Part shown: positions 56,515 through 64,000 of the stretch, one piece after another
Numbering within the stretch: position 1 is the first letter of the stretch
How the letters are laid out: each line of letters opens with the position of its first letter
Assembly (NCBI GenBank): GCA_944548615.1
Contig: OX155954.1
Coordinates: forward strand, 477,335-541,334
Origin: Micropterix aruncella
Lineage: Eukaryota > Arthropoda > Insecta > Lepidoptera > Micropterigidae
Direction of reading: 5' to 3'
Length of the DNA: 64,000 bases
Position numbers and translations under genes: made by a program
The notes under the pieces: model-generated
The model's input: the letters and a program-made list of their open reading frames with translations, nothing else
Told to the model about the DNA's origin: nothing
Database searches by the model: none

Positions 56515-57175
56515 TGTACAACTTACGAGCTATGTTAGCTACGATCTTAGTCCGTTTTTACAATATCTAAATTTATCACCACGTACATACAGTTACTTCA
56601 TTATTCTCTTAGGAGATCAAAATCATTTTTAAGATTTATTTACTAAAACCACAAATTAAAATAATCAATAAAAATAATCAAGAATTTAAAATCATTCCTT
56701 TGCAAAATCATTCCATTGCAAATCTATTGAATGATCTCGCAAATAAATAAATCAATAATAATAATAATAATCAAGGAGTCCAATTTGGAAAGAATCAAAT
56801 AATAATCAGAGTAAAAATATAAAAATAAAAGCAATAATTCCTAAATCATTTTACATAAGCAGTAAGTAAATTGTCTATAAGATGAAGTGTTCAGAATAGG
56901 ATTAAAATGGAGTTAAAAAAATAAAATGAAAATAAAATAAATAAGTAGTCAATTGCGAATATAAAATTTAAAAATACGTGCCATATAGACATTTTTGCAA
57001 TAAAAATTCCTTGGTAAGTTTTTTAAATAGTGCATATGTTTGTATATTTTTTAATTCCTCTGGTAACCTGTTATAAAATGTTATGCTTCTGTATTGAGTT
57101 GTTCTTTGAAATTGTGATGTTGCAGGTATAGAATTATGAGTATCGAACCGACTTTACAACACTCAATCGTCTGGA
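56515..57175 (-). pseudogene. LINE family J3, copy b (C-terminal codons and 3' UTR)
   Basis: The minus strand from about 57170 reads FQRTTQYRSITFYNRLPEELKNIQTYALFKKLTKEFLLQKCLYG, matching the C-terminus at 8076-8230. A longer UTR containing (AAT)-rich sequence follows, then the block shared with 8340-8470. Opposite orientation to copy a. Confidence 0.65.
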
Positions 57176-57381
57176 TTAATGGCTCAAGCGTTTGGATTAT
57201 CTTAAATAGTAGCTGCCATTCATAGTTATCAAAAAAAGATTATTCTATTCTATTCTATTGTCCAGAAATTTCTCGAAGTCTCTAATGCCCTTCGTCTCAT
57301 CGCGGACGTTTCCCCAAATTGACAGTTCAGTCGTCAAGATTTTCGGGTAAACGTATTTGATAACATTCATCTAATTCACAC

Positions 57382-58723
57382 CAGTGGCATACATATGCCG
57401 GTGCAGCCGGTGCAGCGCACCACGGTAGCTCGAGGGCCCAAAAATCAAACTTCTGTCTACGATAGACTTTCCAACCAACTCTGCTACTTCCAACGTCTAC
57501 AACGGTTGCTACAACTACATTCAAGCTGAGGAAACCGAAAAATTGATGTATTAAAACAGATCGATGATTTTGAAGTGCAAGTCAAGACGAAAACCATTCT
57601 AGAAATGTATTTGCTGAAACTGTATATAATTATTATTAGTTGCTCAAACTGTATATATTGCTAGAAATGTATTTGCTCAAACTGTATATATTGATTAGGT
57701 AGTTAATAAAAACATGTAGTTTTGCAAAAATTGTTGCATTTGCAATAATATTATGTGGGAATTTTTAGTATTACCAGTTTTGCTCTTGGTAGTTATACTC
57801 AAAATAAAGTAATTATTAAGTTAATAGTAAAAACCCTTTTTTAAAAACAAGCTTTTATTACAATGCTCTTTCCCGAGCCAACTCTGGGTGCAGCAGCCAT
57901 GTCATAGTAGAAGAACTTAGAACGAGCTATCATAATTGAATGCTATACAGAATTTCATGTTTGGGCTGTTGACCGTTGAGGAGTCCCCTCGTTGGAAGCC
58001 AACCCTTGGTGCAGCAACCTTGTCGCGGTGAATCTTTGAACGGGCTATCATAATTAAATGCGTATACACAATTTCGTTTCCGTACTGTAGGCCGTTGAGG
58101 TGTCTCTTCGTTGGAAGCCAACTATGGATGCAGCAGGCATGTCATGGTGAAATTTAGAACGGGCTATCATAATTCAATGCGTATACAAAATTGTGTGTCT
58201 GTCCTGTTGACCATGGTAGAGTAGCCTCGTCGGGAGCCGAACATAGGTGTAAAACCAGGTCAAGCTCACCATAAAAATGCTTTGTCATCGGAACTGAGCC
58301 AATGTGTACAATTTCAATTACATAGGATAAGCGGAGGTGGTTCTAATTCAGTTTGCAAGATTTGACTTAAACAAACTAACAAACAAGGTAAACCAAAGGT
58401 TGTAAAAGAAAAGCATGTCGAAGAAATATTATTAGGTAATTAAATCAACACTGACGCACATATGTTTCAAACATTCTCCCACAACAATGTTTTTATGTGA
58501 TCCCTCCAGTACCGCTGAAGTTCTTGGGAACTTGTTCTGCAACATGTTCGAGGGAATGCTTCTAAATGAATACGCCGATGTATGATGTAGCTACAATATA
58601 AATATGTAAAGTAGCTAGGTACCTATATAGTAGTTACATCCTACATTCCATAATGTATGTAAGCACTGTAGGGTCTTTTGTTCAATTTTGCACTGGGGCT
58701 CATTTTTTTTAGTTACGCCACTG
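57382..58723. mobile_element. hAT-like non-autonomous element carrying minisatellite units
   Basis: The left end CAGTGGCATAC (57382) and right end (reverse complement) CAGTGGCGTAAC (58723) are inverted. The 8-base flanks ATTCACAC (57374-57381) and ATTCATAC (58724-58731) agree at 7 of 8 positions, as expected for an aged hAT target duplication. The 1342-bp interior has no transposase frame. It contains a duplicated 'gctagaaatgtatttgct'-type block (57598-57690) and the minisatellite at 57880-58310. Confidence 0.65.
57880..58310 (+). repeat. Minisatellite-bearing element, copy 3 (three units of about 120 bp)
   Basis: Units begin at about 57916, 58037 and 58157 with 'acg(a/g)gctatcataatt(g/a/c)aatg', spaced about 120 bases, and close with 'gtcatcggaactgagccaa'. 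The same unit phrases and closing block occur at 16110-16520 and, reversed, at 29885-30175. Confidence 0.8.
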
Positions 58724-58731
58724 ATTCATAC

Positions 58732-59355
58732 TTAATATATTTAGTTCCCTATGGCTATGGATACGATATTTTAGCCATCTAGAATACTAAGGTGAGCAAT
58801 CCCACTTATAATCTTTGAGAATATCTTTAAATCATCTGCATAGACCAAGTATTCCGTATTAGAAAAGCATTGAGACATCTATTGGGTATCTACACTACCA
58901 ATGCTTTCCTGCTCGGTGATAAATGCTATGGAGGTTCCATAGATCATTCTAATTGTAGTAATATTAACATGAAAGGATGCGGTTGACCCTTGATCCAGCC
59001 GCGCGTGAGCCAATCGCATCGCTTTCGCCATTAGTAATGGACTTTGCTCGTAGGTAGATCTTCTGGCACAGCGGCGTCGTCGATCAATGGGGGATTATAT
59101 AGGTCGGTCATCGGCGGAAAGGAGAACGCACTCGTAAACCTTTCACGTACTGACGTATCGGTTCAAATGGCGAGTGCATGGAGAATGGAGATGGAGAGTA
59201 CCCGGATGCAAGGCAACAATAGATGCCATAAACTTGCTACGATACCGTCAGGTATTAAATCATGTACGAGTGCAGTGAATGCTAAGTTTATTTCTTCCTT
59301 TGAATTTTGTACTTCTTTTGAATTCTAGTGCCTGAATCTAAGTCACATGAGAGAG
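58732..59355. other. Unassigned DNA
   Basis: A 94-codon frame at 59044-59328 has no recognised domain or codon signature. No repeat partner is seen. Confidence 0.2.
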
Positions 59356-59357
59356 TC

Positions 59358-59828
59358 AACTAGGGTTGTCGACTACAGCGGGCGAGCCCGTCACCTCAGG
59401 AAGTTTTAACGATTAGTCGTTCTATCTCCCTGGAGTGAGCGCAGAAGACTTGAGGATAAAACAGTCCACCGTCTGGCGTCTAGCTACGCCACAAGCCCGT
59501 AAGAGGCCAACGCCTTAACCGCGAGATAGCCAGGAGTGTTACCCGGCGGGCTTACACTCACGCCCTTACTTCCAATTGTGACCAGATTACTCAAGTCTCT
59601 CGATTGGTTACGAGTTCGAGGTCGCTTGCGCGATCCTCTCCCTTACGACGCGGTGAAACGGTATTTACCGAATCTATCGCGGACCACAGCGTCCTTTGCC
59701 CGGCTGTTTACCCAGGATCGGATAGCCGATGGTCGTTTCAAGAGCAGTCGCCGTAAGGTCCGCAACCACCCCCGCTCTATAGGAAACAGTACTGCTTTCA
59801 GACTCCCCCGACTGTTAGTCAGAGTGCG
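59358..59828 (+). repeat. Dispersed repeat family 1, copy H, broken by the R1-clade insertion
   Basis: It starts 'tcaactagggttgtcgacta' like copy C and runs to 'gactgttagtcagagtg', where family 1 homology stops and R1-clade ORF1 begins. It contains a frame of 106 codons (59536-59856) whose first 65 residues match those in copies C and F (TPLLPIxTRLLxSLDWLRVRGRL). Confidence 0.8.
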
Positions 59829-59831
59829 GCC

Positions 59832-60500
59832 GACGGGTTCCGACCGGTCACTGTGAGGAAGGTGGCTCGGGCCGGCGTTCTGGTCCAGACCTCCACTCCG
59901 GGGGGTCTGGAAAGAGTGAAGGCCGCGGGCGATAAACTTCGTGGTGCGGGGCTGAAGGCCGTCGAACCGCAGGGTCGATTTCCGCGGATTGTAATCCATG
60001 ACATTCCGCGGGACCTCAAGGAAGGAGAAATCAAAGAGCTGATTTGGTCGCAGAACCTCGAGGGCCGCTGCTCAGTGGATAAGGCAACTGCGCTAGGCTC
60101 GACCCGCCGGGCGTTCGCGTTCGGCCAGAGGGACGGCCCTGTCGTCCAAAGTGTTTGGATCGTGCACCCGGCGGTGCGAGCGGTGCTTGTGGCGGAGGGG
60201 AGAGTGTTCCTGGACTGGGACTCTTGCAGAGTGCGTGACTACATCGGGGCGGTAAGGTGTTTCCGCTGCCACAATTTCGGGCACACCCAGGGGAAGTGCT
60301 CGCAGGAGGTAGTCTGCGGACATTGCGCCGGCAAGGGACACGAGAGGTCGGCTTGCCCTGCTAAGGAGGCACCCCCCAAGTGTGCCACATGCTCGGGTCT
60401 GCGAAAGGAAGCAGCTCACGTGACGGGCTCGTCGGGCTGTCCGGCCTATCAGCGCGCGGTGGACAGGGAGATAGCCACCACGAACTATGGCGGGGCATAG
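59832..60500 (+). pseudogene. R1-clade ORF1 (gag-like), 5'-truncated, copy 2
   Basis: The frame enters from the flanking repeat without an ATG. It reads FRPVTVRKVARAGVLVQTSTPGGLERVKAAGDKL, then GRFPRIVIHDIPRDL, and two CX2CX4HX4C zinc knuckles (the second CGHCAGKGHERSAC) plus a third cysteine/histidine cluster. It stops at 60500. It keeps about 50 more N-terminal residues than copy 1 but still lacks the start of the protein. Confidence 0.85.
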
Positions 60501-63500
60501 TCCCCAACTAATGATAAGTTGCGCGCAACTGAATCTTCAGAGAAGCAGGGCTGTAACGGCCGAATTCGGTCGCACGCTTGAGACGATGGGTATTGGAGTG
60601 GCGTTTGTGCAGGAGCAGTTCACGTTCCTCGGTAAAACCCGGGGTATTGACGGGCGGTGCGTTGTGCTCGAGAAGGGGCACCGACCCATGGCAGGGATCG
60701 CGGTGAGTTCGTCTCTCCCGCCTCCCCTGTTCCTGGATCGGCTCTCCAGTGAGCACCTCGCCTGCGCGTCCATAGTTATCAACGATGTGGACTGCTACTT
60801 CATCAGCGTCTACTTCCAGTTTGGCGAGGCTGTGGACGCCTACGTTGCTGAACTCGCCGCGGCCCTTGACGCTCTTCGGGGTCGGCCGGTAGTGGTAGCG
60901 GGCGATTTTAATGCCCGCTCCCCGTCCTGGCACGACGACGGCAACCTGGACCGCCTGGACAGGGTCGCGAAGGGAAGAGCCGAGGCTGTCGAGGAGCTGA
61001 TAGCGACCTATGGGTTGCATATTGTCAACTCCCCCGGGCAGCCCCGGACCTTCTGTGGCCCCGGCGGGTCCAGCAATGTGGATTTGACGCTGTGCTCCCC
61101 TGGATTCGCCCGGGAGATGATGAACTGGACCGTCCACGAATCATCGTCTTCCTCAGACCATAGACTAGTTACCTTCGACATTGGCCGCCGTGTGAATCCC
61201 CCGTCCCCCTCGGAATGGGCGTACCGCACCTCGGATGTGGACTGGGACCGCTTTGGGGAGTCCCTCTGTGAGAGGCTCTCCCGGTTCCCGTCCCCTCACT
61301 CCAATTCGGCCGAGGCACTTAGTGTTGCACTTCATGAGGCAGTTGCCTCGGCCTGCGAGTCGGTCCTCGGTCGGAGGAGGCCCTGCGGAGGCTTTACGGC
61401 ACCGTGGTGGTCTCCGGAAATATCCGACCTTCGCAGGTGCTTCCGGCAAGCGTACCGCCGCATGGGGGACGCCCGCAGGGGTTCTCTTCCCCCTGAGCGT
61501 GTGGAGGTACTTCGGGAGTCCCTGAGATCGGCTCGGAGCGTCTACCACGCCGCCATTAGGCGTGCCAAGACTGATTCCTGGCGTACATGGGTTAGCGAAG
61601 TTGGGAATGCAAACCCATGGGACATGAAGAACGTCATCGACAAAGGTGCCAAGCGGGGTGGGAACTACCTCTCTAGCATTGTCGAGGGTACTTCCGCCCC
61701 GCTTGACACCGAAGGTACTCTTTCAGTTCTCCTCGGTTCTTTGTGTCCATCGGATCGGAATGACAATGACGATCCCCACCACGCGCAGCTGCGACGGCTT
61801 ATTGCCGTAGACTCGCGCGTACCTGATCTGTCAAAGGTAACAGCGGACGAGGTCGGCACCATCATCGGGTCGCTATCGCGCAGAAAGGCACCGGGGATAG
61901 ACAACTTTACGTCTGATATAGTGAAGCGGGTGTGGGAATTCGCAAGATGGGAGGTGACTGTCCTGATGCAGAAATGCATTAGGGACGGTCATTTCCCATT
62001 ATGCTGGAAGGCTGGCCTCCTGCGGGTGATTCCCAAAGGTAACGACAAGCCGCGCTCGGATCCGAAAGCGTACAGGCCCATCACGCTCCTTCCCATAATG
62101 GGTAAGGTGCTCGAAGTGCTTGTGCGCGAACGGCTGGAAAGGACTCTGTCTCCCCAGAACGAGCGTCAGTTTGGCTTTACCCGAGGGAAAAGCACGGAGG
62201 ACGCCATCCTGTTTGCGAAGAACTGGGTCCGCAACTATGACGGCCGCTACGTGGTAGGCGTATTTTTGGATATCTCCGGTGCATTCGACAACGCGTGGTG
62301 GCCGATGCTCATATGCAAGCTTCGCGCCCGCCTGTGCCCGAACAATTTGTTGAAAGTAGTGAGGAGCTACTTTTCAGACAGATCTGTCACTCTGAGGTAC
62401 GGCCCGACCAGCGTCACCAAAACCCCGACTATGGGCTGTCCACAGGGGTCAGTGTTGGGTCCTAGCCTATGGAACATTCTCTTTGATGATTTCCTCGGTC
62501 TACCTTACCCGGAGGGGTGCACCGTCAGCGCTTATGCAGACGACGCTCTCCTCCTGGTGGGCGGCAGGAGTCGCGCAGAGGTCGAAAGAAGGGTGGCTGA
62601 CTCGCTGGACCTGATCCTCGGATGGGGTCAGCGAAACAGACTCACCTTCTCTCCGACGAAAACTCAGGCGCTTCTCCTGAAGGGACATCTTAAGCGGAAC
62701 CCTGTTATCAGGATGAACGGTCGCCCGGTATCCTTCCCGGCCACCGTTCGATACCTGGGGGTGACGCTTACGGCTTCCCTTTCCTTTCTTTCGCACGCAA
62801 AGATTACAGCCGAAAAATCCCGGGATCTATTCTTTGCGCTCCGCGGAGTGAGTCGGGCCGACTGGGGAATTCGTTTCCCGGCGGTCATGACTATCTATAA
62901 GGGCGTCTTCGTCCCGCGTGCGACTTATGCCGCACGCGCTTGGACGGAGTCTGCTGTTCCTGAGGCGACGCGTGTCGCGCTGCTGCGCGGACAGCGCATC
63001 CCTCTCGTGGCCCTGACCGGGGCGTACAGAACGACGTCCACTCTTGCGTTACCCGTCATCGCTGGCGTTCTGCCGATTGACCTGGAGATTCTGGAGCGTG
63101 CAGCCTTGTCGCGGTACCGCCGGGGCGAGCCGGTAGTCCTTCATGGCCTATCGATCGACCCGGTGGCGCACCGAGCTGGGGAGTTTGCCCGCCTGATTCG
63201 GGTGGAGTCCTTGCGTGTCTGGCAGGCTAGATGGGACGCCGGGGGTACGGGCCGCCTCACCCATTGCTTCTTCCCGTCTGTTGCAGTGCGGATGGCAAAT
63301 TCGTTTCTGCGGTTCGACCACCATACCACGCAGCTGGTTGGGGGCCACGGAGAGTTCAGAGCCAAACTATTTGACTTTGGACTTGCCGATGACCCCCGGT
63401 GCGCCTGTGGGTATGGTCGCCAAACTGCGGAACACGTAATTTGGTCCTGCCCAATTCTAGCGGCTGCACGGGAGAAATTGATGGATGCAGTGGGCGCGTG

Positions 63501-63654
63501 CGTTGGGCGTTCTCCGATTTGGTACCCGGATTTGGTCAGTTGTAGGAGCTGCTTCCAGTCGTTTGGCGAGTTTGTGGGGCTCTGGGTGGCTTCTTGGGAA
63601 AGCATGAGGCTTCGGGATACCCCCCAGGGGGTACCCTCTTCCTTGGTGGCGTGA
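60487..63654 (+). CDS. R1-clade retrotransposon ORF2 polyprotein (endonuclease and reverse transcriptase), copy 2
   Basis: This intact 1055-residue frame has the same domains as copy 1: endonuclease with GDFNAR at 139-144, reverse transcriptase with YADD at 683-686 (DNA 62533-62544), and a C-terminal C-x-C...H...C motif. It differs from copy 1 at about 11 residues (for example V for I in DAYVAEL, C for F in RRPCGG, K for E in LSKVTA, N for K in FAKNW, and VGLWV for VEHWV near the end). None falls in a catalytic motif. The start overlaps the ORF1 stop by 14 bases (60487-60500). If a complete element supplies ORF1, this protein could still be functional (inference). Confidence 0.93.
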   Translation: MAGHSPQLMISCAQLNLQRSRAVTAEFGRTLETMGIGVAFVQEQFTFLGKTRGIDGRCVVLEKGHRPMAGIAVSSSLPPPLFLDRLSSEHLACASIVINDVDCYFISVYFQFGEAVDAYVAELAAALDALRGRPVVVAGDFNARSPSWHDDGNLDRLDRVAKGRAEAVEELIATYGLHIVNSPGQPRTFCGPGGSSNVDLTLCSPGFAREMMNWTVHESSSSSDHRLVTFDIGRRVNPPSPSEWAYRTSDVDWDRFGESLCERLSRFPSPHSNSAEALSVALHEAVASACESVLGRRRPCGGFTAPWWSPEISDLRRCFRQAYRRMGDARRGSLPPERVEVLRESLRSARSVYHAAIRRAKTDSWRTWVSEVGNANPWDMKNVIDKGAKRGGNYLSSIVEGTSAPLDTEGTLSVLLGSLCPSDRNDNDDPHHAQLRRLIAVDSRVPDLSKVTADEVGTIIGSLSRRKAPGIDNFTSDIVKRVWEFARWEVTVLMQKCIRDGHFPLCWKAGLLRVIPKGNDKPRSDPKAYRPITLLPIMGKVLEVLVRERLERTLSPQNERQFGFTRGKSTEDAILFAKNWVRNYDGRYVVGVFLDISGAFDNAWWPMLICKLRARLCPNNLLKVVRSYFSDRSVTLRYGPTSVTKTPTMGCPQGSVLGPSLWNILFDDFLGLPYPEGCTVSAYADDALLLVGGRSRAEVERRVADSLDLILGWGQRNRLTFSPTKTQALLLKGHLKRNPVIRMNGRPVSFPATVRYLGVTLTASLSFLSHAKITAEKSRDLFFALRGVSRADWGIRFPAVMTIYKGVFVPRATYAARAWTESAVPEATRVALLRGQRIPLVALTGAYRTTSTLALPVIAGVLPIDLEILERAALSRYRRGEPVVLHGLSIDPVAHRAGEFARLIRVESLRVWQARWDAGGTGRLTHCFFPSVAVRMANSFLRFDHHTTQLVGGHGEFRAKLFDFGLADDPRCACGYGRQTAEHVIWSCPILAAAREKLMDAVGACVGRSPIWYPDLVSCRSCFQSFGEFVGLWVASWESMRLRDTPQGVPSSLVA

Positions 63655-64000
63655 TTCGGCGGCTACTTCCAGCCCGAAGTGCCCGTCTTTGTGTCCGTCT
63701 CTTTACCGCCCCGAGGGGCGTTTCGTTCTTTGCAGGATCCAGGGATTCCTCCCCCCCGTGGCTGCTCCGAGACCTGCCCACGGACAGCGCGCCTTCACGT
63801 TCATTGTTCTGGAGCGTCCTCTACCCCGCTTACCGGCTCCTAAATTTACGATATTGTTGTTCTTTTCTCGATAAATTTGTAATATTTTGTAAAATTTTTA
63901 ATTTTTTTTTTTGTAAATAAGTTTTATTTTTTGAATAAATGGGTTCTCGGGGCGGTACGGGGGGGGTGGTTTACCCTATTTCACCCCCTGCGCGTTTTAC
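63655..64000 (+). other. 3' UTR of R1-clade copy 2 (incomplete)
   Basis: The start (63655-63780) and the GC-rich part after AATAAA (from about 63935) match copy 1 almost exactly. The part from about 63785 to 63930 is clearly more diverged, an AT-rich stretch with different runs. The window ends at 'ctgcgcgttttac', in the loop of hairpin 1. Confidence 0.85.

Larger units (their letters stand above)
59829..64000 (+). mobile_element. R1-clade non-LTR retrotransposon, copy 2 (5'-truncated, ORF2 intact, 3' end outside window)
   Basis: Same element as 17594-21792 in the opposite orientation. It starts inside ORF1 about 170 bases further upstream than copy 1 and runs off the window inside the first 3' hairpin. 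It sits inside repeat family 1 like copy 1, but at a different position and in the opposite orientation relative to the repeat. Confidence 0.92.

Overview
The window is eukaryotic nuclear DNA, AT-rich, and built almost entirely of transposable-element debris around one recognisable host gene. The mix points to an insect, most likely a moth or butterfly (inference): R1-clade and CR1/Jockey-like non-LTR retrotransposons, several non-autonomous Helitrons beginning TCTATACTAATATTATAAA and ending CTAG, hAT-type miniature elements, and an insect-type ribosomal protein S20 reading frame. No bacterial operon, CRISPR array or rRNA gene was seen, and no tRNA gene was recognised.

Layout. 0-5 kb: old dispersed repeats, a 120-bp-repeat element and a Helitron (3410-4146). 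5-12 kb: three copies of one LINE family (two on the minus strand, one on the plus strand, the last two forming a 3-kb-spaced inverted pair), the tail of a second LINE family and another Helitron. 12-17.5 kb: shared repeats, two degenerate reverse transcriptase tails and a minisatellite-bearing element. 17.6-21.8 kb: a young R1-clade retrotransposon on the minus strand with an intact 1055-residue ORF2, inserted into a dispersed repeat here called family 1. 22.6-25 kb: Helitron pieces. 25.5-27 kb: a 5'-truncated LINE. 27-31.5 kb: repeats. 31.7-34.2 kb: a LINE split by a second, oppositely oriented LINE. 34.5-42.3 kb: family 1, a reverse transcriptase relic, a Helitron and a second 120-bp-repeat element. 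43.2 kb: RpS20. 44.4-44.9 kb: a very long TA microsatellite. 45-50.5 kb: a Helitron, a 416-bp hAT element with a perfect 8-bp target duplication, and long-inverted-repeat elements. 51-57 kb: tandem family 1 copies, the conserved tail of an R1-type relative, and RTE, RNase H-bearing and other LINE relics. 57.4-58.7 kb: a hAT-like element carrying minisatellite units. 59.4-64 kb: a second family 1 copy entered by a second, nearly identical R1-clade element on the plus strand, cut by the window end inside its 3' tail.

How it fits together. The two R1-clade copies are the only elements here that look recently active: ORF2 is intact in both and differs at only about 11 of 1055 residues, although both are 5'-truncated within ORF1. 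Each sits inside a copy of repeat family 1. Their 3' UTR carries two hairpins whose stems are kept, with base changes on both sides, in an older relative at 53.3 kb. This suggests an RNA structure used in reverse transcription. Everything else except RpS20 reads as decayed or non-autonomous. I see no convincing novel host or cellular system; the most informative signals are in the architecture of the mobile elements.
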